A DNA stretch of 64,000 nucleotides from Diphasiastrum complanatum. Its lineage: Eukaryota > Streptophyta > Lycopodiopsida > Lycopodiales > Lycopodiaceae. The notes below the pieces were generated by a model. The model ran no database searches. It worked only from the letters and a program-made list of their open reading frames with translations, and was not told where the DNA came from. Positions 1 through 9,804 of the stretch are shown here, piece by piece. Location: contig CM055109.1 in NCBI GenBank assembly GCA_029204225.1, positions 29,512,361 to 29,576,360 of the forward strand, in the 5' to 3' direction. Position 1 is the first letter of the stretch; every line of letters begins with the position of its first letter. The position numbers were made by a program, and so were the translations under genes.

Positions 1-180
1 CGTTCTTCAAATAATTTTGTTCTCTAAGTTTGTGATTCCTGTAGGTATCAGATGAGCAAACGTAGAACCAAAGTTGGTTTCACCTGACCCTAGATCAATG
101 ATCAATAAACATGCAGGAAGAATCATGAAATAGAAATTAGTCATTCACCAAGGAGACAACTGTGGGCTTAATTTCCAACA
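1..180 (-). repeat. 3' LTR of a Ty1/copia element, cut by window edge
   Basis: Read on the minus strand, the sequence after the polypurine tract begins TGTTGGAAATTAAGCCC, a typical copia LTR start. The tract TTAAGGGGGAC (181-191 on the plus strand, complemented) sits immediately before it, and the RNase H reading frame ends just upstream. The LTR runs off the left edge, so its length is unknown. Confidence 0.7.
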
Positions 181-193
181 GTCCCCCTTAAGG

Positions 194-690
194 TCACGGT
201 TGGTGCCTTGTTATCTTCGTCAAGTTCATCATGTTGAAGGACTTTTGGTGCTTGATCCTGGGAAGCGCTTTGATGAAGATGTCTGCGACCATTTCTGTTG
301 TGGAGCAGTATTGAAGGATCACTTGCCCTGAGAAAACTTTCTCCCGAATGAATTGATACTGGATTTCTATGTGCTTGGATTTGCCATGAAATCTGGGATT
401 CAGTGACAGTGAAATACAGCTCAAGTTGTCACACAAAATGGTGGTAGTATTAAACTGAGTGTGATGTAGGTCGTAAAGTAATAACCTGATCCATATAGCT
501 TCTTTTGAAGCTTGACATGCTGCGATGTACTCTGCCTCTGTCAAAGAAAGCACAACTGACTTATGCTTCCTTGAGTTCCACAAAATTGGTCCCCCTGCCA
601 GATAGAAACAAAACCTGGAGGTAGATTTTCTGGTAGAGACTGTTCCTCCCCAATCTGAGTTGGAGTAGTCTCTCAGAAAGAGGACAATTA
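194..690 (-). pseudogene. copia RNase H domain
   Basis: Minus-strand translation gives the copia RNase H C-terminal block. SDWGG and RKSTSRFCF lie upstream of the first methionine (583), followed by LTEAEYIAACQ, CDNLSCISLSLNP, GKSKHIEIQYQFIREKV and VADIFIKALP. These match the conserved family blocks for the acidic catalytic residues and the C-terminal ADIFTKAL motif (here ADIFIKAL). The reading frame is open from about 690 to its stop at 194, next to the polypurine tract. Upstream of 690 the frame is lost at the internal deletion that removed RT. It cannot act without the rest of pol. Confidence 0.85.
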
Positions 691-819
691 TTGTCGGCTG
701 CTCGGCTTATGTAGCTGTAGCTGCAGGTTTTTAGAAGGAACATCAACGTTGGAAGAATCATGCTACGTAAAATAGGCTGAAATGACATAGCATCGTTTAT
801 CAATGGTTGTTTGAAGTCA

Positions 820-2066
820 TAGTATGTGTGTTCTTGAGATATTACATCCCTAGAGACAAATACTACATTGGTGGATGGATCATAAACTTTATAAGCTTTA
901 TGTTCATCAGGATAGCCAATGAGAATACATTTATAATAATTTTTCCTATGATCCAGCTTCTTCCTAAGCTATTTAGGAATGTGAACAAAACATATACAAC
1001 CAAAGATTTTAGAATGGCTGACACTAGGCTTGTGCCCATGCCAAACTTCATGAGGAGTCTTGTTGTTGATGGCTTTGGAGCTGGATCTGTTCTGCACGTA
1101 ACAGGCTATGGCAGTAGCTTTTGCCCAGAACTTTGCAAGTAGGTGTGCTTGATGTAGCATGGATTTGGCTAAGTTGAGAAGAGTTCGATTCTTCCTTTCT
1201 GCAATCTTGTTCTGTTGAGGTGAATAGGAAGTGGTGAATTGTCTTCTAATACCATGTTCAGCCATTTAGTTGGACATCTCGTTAGAGATGTATTCGCCGC
1301 CACCATTAGTTCGGAGTGCTTTCACTTTTCTAGACGTTTGTGTCTTAGCCATGGCCTTGAATCTCTTAAAACATTCAAAGGCTTCAAACTTGTGCTTAAT
1401 GAGAATGACTGTAGACCATCTAGAATAATCATCTATGAAAGTGATAAAATAGATTGCATCTCCTAATGACGGAGTTGGCATTGGACCACAGAGATCGCTA
1501 TGTACAAGATCTAATACAAGCTTTGTTTTGATGGAATGTGATTTTGGAGACTTGCTTCTAGAGTGCTTCCCATAGATGTATGATTCACAAAAGAAAGATT
1601 TCCTATCTAATGAAGACGAGAAATTCAAACCATCAACTAAATCATTACAACGCATATAAGAAAGTGATCTTTTATTCATGTGTCCAAATCGATCATGCCA
1701 CAGAACAGCACTGTCGTTTACATCTTCATTAGAGATACTAGCTAATGCAACTGAATTGGAGAGTACGTAAAGATTTCTGACTCCAGTGCATGTACTCAGA
1801 GTAGTATCTTCCTCGAGTATTGTACACTGCTCAGATGAGAAAGTAACAGTGTAGCCCTCATTAGTTATCTTAGAGACTGATAATAGATTCTTTGATAATT
1901 GAGGAATGTGAAGGAAATTAGGAACACAAATGGACAGATCGTTGTTGAAGCTGATCTTCACTGCTCCTTTGCCTTCCACACGTATGGTGCTTGAATCTCC
2001 GAGGTAGATAAATTGGTCTCTGCTGTGAGCTGCGTACTCCATAAACCATTCCTTGCGAGAGGTCAT
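820..2066 (-). pseudogene. copia GAG-pre-integrase and integrase, interrupted by a stop
   Basis: The frame from 2,066 carries FLHIPQLSKNLLSVSKI (end of protease region), VLWHDRFGHMNKRSL (zinc-binding H/H part of the GAG-pre-integrase domain) and the integrase core, with LVHSDLCGPMPTPSLGD holding the first catalytic Asp. The second catalytic position lies in RTNGGGEY, where the usual TDNGGE has changed to TNGGGE. A TAA at 1,263-1,265 then interrupts the frame. It resumes with SYSPQQNKIAERKNRTL, which contains the catalytic Glu, and continues to the FGC and VSRDV tail near 820. The substituted acidic residue and the stop both indicate loss of function. Confidence 0.85.
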
Positions 2067-2320
2067 GTGTTTGGGTAGCGCCGATGTCCAGGTACCAGCT
2101 ATAACAGTCTTTGCTACTGTTGTAAGCCATTAACAAATGTGTATTTGAATTCTTGAATTTTGCCGTGTTGGAGGAGTCTGCTTGTTGTTGTTGTTGCTGT
2201 TTCTTTGCCTTGTTGTAGATGCGGATGTGACATTCCTTGATGTCGTGATTAGGTCTTTTGCAATATCTGTAGAAAAGCTTCTTGCGTGATCCACTATGCT
2301 CACCTTGAGTGTGAGGCTTC
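2050..2320 (-). pseudogene. copia zinc knuckle and protease start, frameshifted
   Basis: Minus-strand frames show a decayed nucleocapsid zinc knuckle (FYRYCKRPNHDIKEC, with the first Cys of CX2CX4HX4C missing). A poly-Gln run follows, encoded by CAA/CAG repeats near 2,180, then a protease active-site remnant WYLDIGATQ in place of WxxDSGAT. A one- or two-base indel after GATQ moves the frame into the downstream MTSRKEWF block. The Ser-to-Ile change next to the catalytic Asp and the frameshift mark it as inactive. Confidence 0.7.
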
Positions 2321-2991
2321 TACTGTTGCTGCTGCACTTGATTCATGCCCTTGGAATAGTCTTTCTTCTGGGTGTATAGAGCCATGGATTTGTCTTTGAT
2401 GGACAGGCTGCTAGTCTTTCTCCGCATTTTTTCTTGAAGAAGACGACCGATCACTTTTTGAAGAGTGAGGTCGGGTTGTGTGGAGATCATCACCACAAAG
2501 TGTTCATACGACTTTGAAAGAGAAGAAAGCAAGGTCATAACGACATCATCATCTTGAACAGAACATCCTACAACTGATAACTGATCTAACATGGACTTGA
2601 AGTTGTTGATGTGAGAAGTGATGGCACTAGAATCAGACATGCTAAGAGTAAAGAACTTCCTTCTAAAATGTAATCTCGTGGTTACATCGTGAGTCTCATA
2701 GAGACTTGATAACAAGTCCAGTGCTTCATTACAGGTTTTGCACGTGGTAATGTGAGATATTTGGGAGTCGGCCAGATTGAGTGTGATACATGCTAGGGCC
2801 TTCTGATCTTTGATCCTCCAGGCCTTTGCTTGATCACCATCTTCTGGTTTCAGATCTTCATCTTCTACTACATCCCAAATATCTCTATCTATCAATATCA
2901 TTCTAAGTTTTAACTTCTAGATGTAGAAGTTAGAACCATTGAACTTGTCAATGACTCTACCTTCACTGAGTGATGAAGAGGAAGATAGCAT
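2320..2991 (-). pseudogene. copia gag (UBN2-type), one in-frame stop
   Basis: The frame opens at ATG 2,991 with a Ser-rich start, then VIDKFNGSNFYI. A TAG at 2,917-2,919 sits where the family has the conserved Trp of the FNGSNFxxWK block, so a TGG-to-TAG change is likely. The remaining 193 codons (2,901-2,320) carry the usual copia gag blocks, including LADSQISHI, EALDLLSSLYETHD and a poly-Gln end. Gag would form the virus-like particle shell around element RNA. Its start abuts the RT fragment of element II within a few bases (see findings). Confidence 0.8.
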
Positions 2992-2995
2992 TGTT

Positions 2996-4428
2996 TTAAC
3001 TTTTTTATCAAATCAATACTATTGCTGAAAAGCAATGTGTCATCCACATACAAAATGATAATGATAAAAGACTGCTGCACTTTCTTGAAGTAAACATTGG
3101 AATCTGAAGAGCTTGGTGTGTAGCCGTGATCAATAGGAAAAATATTGATCCTTTGAAACCATGCTCGAGCAGATTACTTCAAGCCATAAAGTGCCTTATG
3201 AAGTTTACACACATGATTGTATTTATCTTCGATATTGTAACCTTCAAGTTGCACCATGTAAATGTCCTCTTCGATACCTCCGTTAAGATATGCTGTCTGT
3301 ACATCCATTTGATGTATTTTCAAATCTGTCGCAACGGCAAATTATAACAAAAGTTGAATAGAAGAATGCTTAACTACTGGACTAAAAGTCTCAGTATAAT
3401 CGATGTTGTGTACCTGAGAAAATCCTCTAGCGACAAGTTGAGCTTTTCTTCTGTCGATGCTTCCGTCTATCTTATATTTGATTTTGAAAATCCATTTGCA
3501 ATCAACTACGTTTCTGCTAGCAGGTAATTCGATAATCATCCATGTTTGGTTCTTGATAAGAAATGAATACTCTTTATACATAGCTTCTTTCTAGAGATCA
3601 GAATCAGGCTGAGCGAGTGCCCCTTCAACAGTTGTTAGTCATCGGCTCCTGAACAAAGTAAGCTGCAGACTCTTCGATGTACTTGATAGTGGTCTGCTAA
3701 CACTTGTCGATGTTCTAGGTGATTAAGGAAGTTGATCATTTCCATCATGCTGTAGATGCTGAACTGCAACATCATCATCTTCGGATTTACTATTGATAAG
3801 TTGATTGTTTGAAGTAGATGAACTTGGACCTTTAATAGGAATAGTCGACTAAGGAACTTGAAAGTTCAATATGTCGAAAGAGTCGAACAAGTCGGCTATA
3901 TTGGCTTTGCCTTTTTCCTTGAGGTCAGCTATATTAGCTTCGCCTTTTTCCTTGAGGTTGATAAACTGATCTTCGTTGAAGATGACATCCTGACTAGTGA
4001 ATATCTTCGACTCGATAGAATCAAACAACTTGTAAGCTTGGTCTGAAGTAGTGTAGCTGATGAAAATACATTTGATACTCTCTAGAAGTCGAGCTTCTTC
4101 CTGAGATCATGAGGAATCTGAGTATAAGTTGTACATCCAAAAACTTGTAAGTTCGATAAAGAAGGTTTGGTACCTCTCCAAACTTCGTATGGCATTTTGG
4201 CTGAGAGACCTTTAGTAGGACATCTATTCTGAATATAGGTACTTGCTGTTGAAACAACCTCAACCCAGAAGGACTTTAGAAGTGTTGCATGCACAAGCAT
4301 ACACATTGCCGATTTGACTAAGGTTCTGTTCTTTCTCTCAGCAAGAATTGTTGCTCAATGTCGTTGTTAAGGCAGTACTCCTTAAATTCAGTGGAGATGT
4401 ATTCTCCCCCGTTGTCGGACCACTAGCT
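2996..4428 (-). mobile_element. copia fragment II (INT C-half and RT N-half)
   Basis: From right to left on the minus strand there is an integrase piece (about 4,428-4,075: SDNGGEYIS, AERKNRTLVKSA, FGCTTYTQIPH) and, after a poorly conserved linker, RT. RT begins near 3,590 (NQTWMIIELPASRNVVDCKW, RKAQLVARGFSQ, DYTETFSPVVKHSS) and continues past a stop at about 3,345 into [17 protein letters not shown]. The polymerase motif YVDD is at 3,039-3,050. The fragment ends at about 2,996, where gag of element I begins. It has no LTR, gag or RNase H. Confidence 0.8.
3010..3590 (-). pseudogene. copia reverse transcriptase, N-terminal two-thirds
   Basis: RT would copy element RNA into cDNA inside particles. 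Visible blocks on the minus strand, in order, are the DCKWIFKIKYKIDGS and QLVARGFSQ region, [21 protein letters not shown] (the Asp of motif A), [11 protein letters not shown], and the catalytic FIIIILYVDDTLLF at 3,039-3,050. Stops fall at about 3,345 and just after YGLK. The coding stretch is cut after DLIKKLK, so the thumb and RNase H are absent. YVDD is intact, but the protein could not be made from this copy. Confidence 0.8.
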
Positions 4429-4599
4429 AGCACATGCAATCCTGCAACTTGGCTAATCTAGCACCCCCTTGCCAACCAATAACTAATCACAAGCATACCA
4501 CCACAAACCATAGCATACTCAAGATCCAAACCCTACTTATGTCCAATACCATAAGCAAGATCCAAACCCTCAGCATACTCAAAGTCGACCTCCCTGGCT

Positions 4600-4830
4600 G
4601 TCATAGTTGCATCCTTGGAAAACAAACTAGGATTCCTTTTAGATCAAGCCATTGGCATGCAACAAAAGGTCTATTAGATGTTGTTCATTCAGATATATGT
4701 GGACCTATGCAAACTCTATCATTGCTAGATGCAAAGTATTTCATTACTTTTATTGACAAATTTTCCAGAAGAACAACTATTTACTTCATTAAGTAAAAAT
4801 CGGAGGTTTTCAACAAGTTTTGACAATTCA
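4600..4830 (+). pseudogene. copia integrase N-terminal fragment III
   Basis: Plus-strand translation gives GCHSCILGKQTRIPFRSS (end of the GAG-pre-integrase zinc region), then LLDVVHSDICGPMQT with the first catalytic Asp, and AKYFITFIDKFSRRTTIYFIK. A TAA at about 4,795 ends the frame, and the same frame continues with a few integrase-like residues. The opposite orientation to fragment II, which ends at about 4,428, shows that these are separate insertions or an inversion. The preceding 4,434-4,600 is low-complexity with short repeats of AAGATCCAAACCCT. Confidence 0.75.
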
Positions 4831-4906
4831 AATATCTTACATACCTATGTAACTAGCAGTACTTCAGTGACTCTTATATGTCCATTTATTGTTGGGGGCT
4901 AAATGA

Positions 4907-5122
4907 CAAGTTACCCTTGGATAAGGAGTACCTCTAGGACTAAGGGTGGGTGCCTTTGGATAAGGGCAGGCAAGTGACTATACCTTGGTCGGAGGTATGG
5001 AATCAAGTTACCCTTGGATAAGGGGTAATCTTAGGATTAAGGGTATGTGCCTTTAGATTAAGGTACTGGTGTCCTTGGATAAGGGTAGGTAGGTGTCTAT
5101 GCCTTGGTCGGAGGTATGGAAC
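4907..5122. repeat. two-copy tandem repeat, unit about 97-119 bp
   Basis: Two units start with CAAGTTACCCTTGGATAAGG at 4,907 and 5,004 and both end near GGTCGGAGGTATGGAA. The second carries an extra internal TTGGATAAGGGTA segment, making it about 119 bp. The short motif CCTTGGATAAGG occurs several times within each unit. No coding potential is apparent. Confidence 0.75.
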
Positions 5123-5509
5123 CTAGTGATGTGTTGGAAAGTCATTACCATGGGTGTTTTGGCTATTTTTCTAAAACTTAGGCTTCAACCTTGAACCATA
5201 TCACTTTATTGGTTTTGGACCAAGTATACAAGCACAACTTGGGCAATGGGACCTATTCGGAGGGCACACTTCAAGGTGTCCATTGAGTTTCCAACTCCCA
5301 CAAGAAAGGCATCAAAGAGTCATAGGTTATGGAAGAAGTCTCTTGACCTTCCATAAGTCTATGAAGGTTCTTTAACTCCCCTAGGCCTCTCTCTTTTTCA
5401 TTGGTTGTGCATGGAACTCCATAGTGTATTGGAGGCTGCCATTTGCCATCTTTATGAGGGGAGGAGGCTGCCCATAGGGAGGGGGAGAGATATCTTTTGT
5501 TTGCTATGC

Positions 5510-5990
5510 TTATGCTCTAGTGTGGCTACTAGTGTATAGTGTTTTCTTGTGTGTTGGATAGTTGAGATCAAGTGCTAGATATTGTCTGGACATGTTCAAT
5601 ACAGATGCATAATTTAAGTGTTCTAAGTGATGATGCCATAATAATGCTTTATTGACAAGAACAGAGGTTTTCAAGACTTGACTAGTATCAAAATAACAAT
5701 GTGCCAATATATATAAGTATCCATGCCTCTTGCCGAGTGCAAGGATCTTATTGCTCTTATCGATAATTCTGCATTGATCAGACTCAAACTCCACCTTATG
5801 ACCTAAACCTGTAATTCTACTTACTGATAACAGATTCGTAGAGAGTTTAGGAATAGTAAAAGACTTTTGATAGTAGTTTAAATTGATCATGTTGGATTTT
5901 ATACTAACTATGTAATGAGTGTTGTGATCTTCTCCTTATGCTTTTGATACTGCATTAACAAAAGAAGAAACCTTCTTTCCTGTGCATGAC
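5510..5990 (-). pseudogene. copia protease end and GAG-pre-integrase fragment IV
   Basis: The minus-strand ORF of 126 codons carries FTIPKLSTNLLSVSRIT, the block that follows the copia protease, then KVEFESDQCRIID and LLWHHHLEHLNYAS, the His-rich zinc-binding start of the integrase region. Upstream, to about 5,990, the same frame can be followed weakly through a stop. No integrase core follows; the ORF ends in unrelated sequence at 5,510. It is an orphan remnant. Confidence 0.7.
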
Positions 5991-6445
5991 TACGCCTATC
6001 AATTTTGAACAAAAAGTAGTGATAGAAATCATGTTTATTCTTTAGCAACTAACTTTGAAATCGCTAGCAACTAAGTGATTACGTAGCCAAACATAAAGCA
6101 TTAAATTATCATACAAATAAAATTATCAATTATAAAAGAATTACAGAGATGCATACATACTGATATGATACTGGACGCGATAAAAATATATTATTTCGGT
6201 GAAAGAAATAAATCAGAATGGAAATGAGCACAAAGGAATTGCGGATCAAAGCCGCGTGCTCTAACCTATCTCTGAGTAACTGCAACTCTGTCTAAATTAA
6301 GCACTCCCGCTAATAAGCAGTAAGCACAATAGCAAACTCTAAAGAATTGTAGTATTAGAGCAACTTTCAAAGTGGAAATGGTAAATTCTAAAGGTTTTTT
6401 CTTCTAGTTGCATAAAAATTGCCATAAAAAATTGTTAAGATAATA

Positions 6446-6691
6446 TTGTTGAATATTATCTTCAGTGATAGCCAAAGTGGGATACAATTGGCCAAAAATC
6501 TAGTCTTTCATGCAAGATCTAAACACATTGAAGTAAAATATCACTTTGTGCATGAGAAGTCACAATTTGAAGATATTAGTGTTATGCATTGCTCTAAAAT
6601 GTTGCAACTTGCTGATATATTTACAAAAGCCTTAAGTAAAGACAAGTTTGAGACTTTTAGAACTAAGCTTGACATAGAAATAGTTATCTAA
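6446..6691 (+). pseudogene. copia RNase H C-terminal fragment V
   Basis: Plus-strand translation shows FSDSQSGIQLAKNLVFHARS, KHIEVKYHFVHEK and LQLADIFTKALSKDKFETF, the terminal part of copia RNase H. It ends with a stop at 6,691. A purine-rich stretch, GAGGGAGAGAG (about 6,793-6,803), lies 100 bases downstream and may be the polypurine tract, but a clear LTR start could not be placed after it. The N-terminal RNase H residues and everything upstream are missing. Confidence 0.8.
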
Positions 6692-6699
6692 ATTTTTTT

Positions 6700-8240
6700 T
6701 TTTGAAATCTTGTCAATACTAAAGTGTGATACTATCATGGAGGTATGTTCCATGAATAGCATAAGTCATAGACTAAGTGAGACATTGATTATTGAGGGAG
6801 AGAGTTAAATAAGCAATAATCAATGTGTAATTTTGTTATAGCTACTTTCTAAGTTTGACGATAACACATTTTGCTTAGTTCTAGAGTTATCAGGCCAATT
6901 CTCACGAGCCCATGTTGAGTACTTAAGTTGCTTTCTTTGTACTTGATAATAAGTTAGTGTGAATATATAGTTGGTGGTGAGAAATGATGTTCTTCTTGTC
7001 TTGAAGTACTTGATGTTGTACTGTGGTGATTGTGTCAATCGATTCTTGTTGTTTTGTCAACTATTACATAATAAACAAGTGATAATAGTTTCATCTAGAT
7101 TTAAAGTGTTGTTCATAAATAAAAAAATCCTACTAAAGCCATGATAGCACATAGTTACAAACTACACAATCAAAGTAGTGCCACAGAAGTTGGACCTAGT
7201 AGAGTATATTAGACAATTAGAAACACAAAAAACTCAAAAGATACTACCTAGTCTCCTTGACAAATCAATCACACATTGCAATTCATCAATACATACCTTT
7301 TGCATATGAAGTTGTATTTTGAGACCATCATTCATCATTTGTAACTTCCAATTTAAGGTTTCTCTCCTCATCTTCACTTACCTCTTCTCCTTTCCTCTCT
7401 TGACCTTTCTTTCCCTCTTTCTTTTTCTTCCTCTTCTCATTCTCCATCTTCAATTGTGGAGCTCCTAGTCTCTTCTTTTCTCTATTCTCTCACGCATAAG
7501 TCTCTTCCTATTCTCTTCTCCACAACTCTTTCTCACTTTTCCTCACACTCTTTTGCTACTATTCAAACTATTTTCACGCTATTACGCATTTCTTTTGTGC
7601 GTAATGTAAATAGAATAGTTTTGCCATTGCTTTATAGATCTTAACTTTGTAGAGAATTGTTGGATCCTAATGTGTTATTATCTATTTTGAACATTCTTTT
7701 GGTGATTTTAACTCTACATAGTATGCTTCTACGTGCATAGTTTTAGCTTTTGCTTTCATTTGAAATAGGTTTATGCTAAAAGAGCTCCTCAACTAGACTT
7801 TAGAATTTTTTGGTGCCACCATTGTAAACCTTAGTTACAATTTCTCCTATACATTCACAATCCAAGAATTAGATAGAGTGTTGCTTACAGCTTGTGGTTT
7901 GAGTCCTTGTGAATGCATCATCACTACAATTGTAGATTTTCATATCTTTTTCTATTCAAAATTACTTCCATTGTGTTCTTTTTCATGGTTTAATGCATTC
8001 ATGCAATTAAAGTTTACTATTGATAAATGTCTTTTTTTGTCTTCTGCATTTTATTTTATTATTTTCACTTATCAAAAACTATTGTGTTTGCGCATTTCCT
8101 ACTCTAGACCTCAACTCCATTGTCAATCATACTACCTCTTGATTTCTCACAAATTCTACATTAAAAAAATATGTTCTTGTCAAAAATGCAACAAAATAAT
8201 CCCATTTGATCCTAGAAATGATGGAGAAAGCACCACATGA
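6700..8240. other. no gene seen; possible LTR remnant and pyrimidine-rich DNA
   Basis: This interval follows the RNase H remnant and may contain its degraded 3' LTR. It has a strongly C/T-rich tract (about 7,360-7,570) and AT-rich flanks. The ORFs of 62 and 120 codons in it show no recognisable motif and look like chance frames. Confidence 0.4.
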
Positions 8241-8283
8241 AGGTTCTTCAAAACTTGAAATGAGTGCAAAGAATGAAGATGGA

Positions 8284-9494
8284 TTACCCTCGGCTTGCTT
8301 GCCCTTGTCTTGTTATGTGAGCCTCATTGGCTCCAATCTTACCCCTGAGATATCCTTGGAGTGATTGGTACACTTGGCTCTTGCTCCTCCTCAAGATCGA
8401 GATTATCTTGATCCTTGGCCACCTCCCTCTTGATAGGTGATTTGATTGAGCCATCAACAAGCTTATGCATCTTATTCTCATAAAAAATGACATCTCTAGA
8501 AACCAGAAACTTGTTTGAAGATGGAATGTATACCTTGTAACCTTTGCTTGCATTGCCATACCCGAGCATGATCCCCTTGATTGATGATGGATCCTCCTTG
8601 TCCTTGTCTCCAAAGGTGTATGCACATAGCAAATGCATCCAAGCACCTTTAAGTCTTTGAGATTGGGGTTCCTCCAATACAATACTTCAAATGGTGTTTT
8701 ACCTTCTATAGAGCTACATGGAAATCTATTCATCAAATGGTTAGCACAGGTGAGGGCTTCTCGTCAAAATGACTTTGGTAAACATGCATCAATCCTTAAG
8801 GCTTCATTGGAGATATATTCTCCACCATTATCACTCATAAAAGTCTTGATCTTGTGGTCATGATGCTTTTCAACAAATGCTTTGAACTTTAGAAAACTTT
8901 CAAAATACCTATGATTTAGATGAAAGTAAGAAAACCCAAAAAAACCTTCAGTAATCATCTATAAATGTAGCAAACATGGTGGCACCTCCATTGGTACTTG
9001 CAAAGTGTACATCCGAGTGGATCAACTCAAGTTGGTGAGTTGACTTTGTCATGGAACTTGAGAAAGCTTTCTTATGTGCCTTTGAAGGGGCACATGCTTC
9101 ACATACCTTCTCCTATTTTGCCAAGGACCTTGGAAGCTCCTCCTTGCACATGACTCCATTGAACTTGAGTTGATGTGGCCAAGTCTCTTGTGCCATAAAT
9201 CATTGTTAGATAACTCGGTGTCCTCAGCTAGCATCACAACATTAGCATCACACATAGGCATCTAGTTTGAACAATCTTCCAAACCTTATGCCCCTAGCAA
9301 TGATGTTGCCATCCTTCTTGATGTTACATGCATTTGTGGTAAACTCGACAATAAATCCATTGTCAATTGTCCTACGCTAAGCAAGTTCTTAGTGATACTA
9401 GGAATGTAAAATACACCATCAATCTTGATCTTCCGTGAAGATCCCAAGCATAAAGGTATGGATCCTATGCCTTCTAACTTACAAGCATGATCGT
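8284..9494 (-). mobile_element. copia fragment VI (PR end to INT tail), deleted core
   Basis: Reading the minus strand from 9,494, the frame enters directly with CKLEGIGSIPLCLGSSRK and IDGVFYIPSITKNLLSVG (end of protease). It continues through frameshifts to LWHKRLGHINSSSM (about 9,200). At 8,958-8,764 it has the integrase piece KTFMSDNGGEYISNEAL and at 8,736-8,284 the tail NRFPCSSIEGKTPFEVLYW, KGYKVYIPSSNKFLVSRDV. About 50 residues holding the catalytic Glu are deleted between YISNEAL and ACLPKSF, after which TGA replaces a conserved Trp. The right end abuts the LTR of element A exactly at 9,494/9,495. Confidence 0.8.
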
Positions 9495-9804
9495 TGTGAA
9501 GGATTTCAGATCAATGATGATCCAATCCACAAAAAGATCTTGGGTTACAAAAGAAGCTACTCTACCAATCTCACCAAATGTAAAAAAATCAGCATCTACA
9601 CACAAAATGCGATGCAAACTTTAATAGAACTTGATCAAACATGAATCAAAAGATAAAGTATTGTTGATGTCCATAAAAAACTAGCAAGCTACTGTATTTC
9701 ACATGTGTGTATCCAAAAATAACAAATATAGATCATTCTACACATAGAATTGCATGCAATCACAAGTATAGTGCACCAATGGATAGTAGAACCCAAGAAA
9801 ACCA
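9495..9804 (-). repeat. 3' LTR of element A, distal part
   Basis: It starts TGTGAAGGATTTCAGATC and matches the 16,919 LTR through shared blocks such as CCAATCTCACCAA, AATCAGCATCTACA, AACTAGCAAGC and GTGCACCAATGGATAGTAG. Similarity stops at about 9,804, after the AGAACCCAAG block, and resumes at 12,589. Confidence 0.85.

Larger units (their letters stand above)
1..2995 (-). mobile_element. Ty1/copia element I, RT-deleted
   Basis: On the minus strand this reads gag (2,991 to about 2,320), a damaged zinc knuckle and protease (about 2,320-2,050), the GAG-pre-integrase and integrase region (2,066-820), then directly RNase H (about 690-194), a polypurine tract and the 3' LTR. The order gag-PR-INT-RT-RH is diagnostic of copia. 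The whole reverse transcriptase is missing: the integrase tail (ending near 810 with a VSRDV motif) runs within about 100 bases into RNase H. Stops and frameshifts show that it is a dead copy. Confidence 0.85.

Noticed and set aside
807-1466. Plus-strand ORFs of 111 and 75 codons
   Set aside because: They lie antisense to the integrase of element I and show no motif of their own.
4907-5122. CRISPR-like or regulatory repeat array
   Set aside because: There are only two long, imperfect units with no unique spacers of even length, in a plant nuclear context.
7878-8240. 120-codon plus-strand ORF as a gene
   Set aside because: It has no motif, no splice or promoter context, and lies in AT- and pyrimidine-rich retroelement debris.
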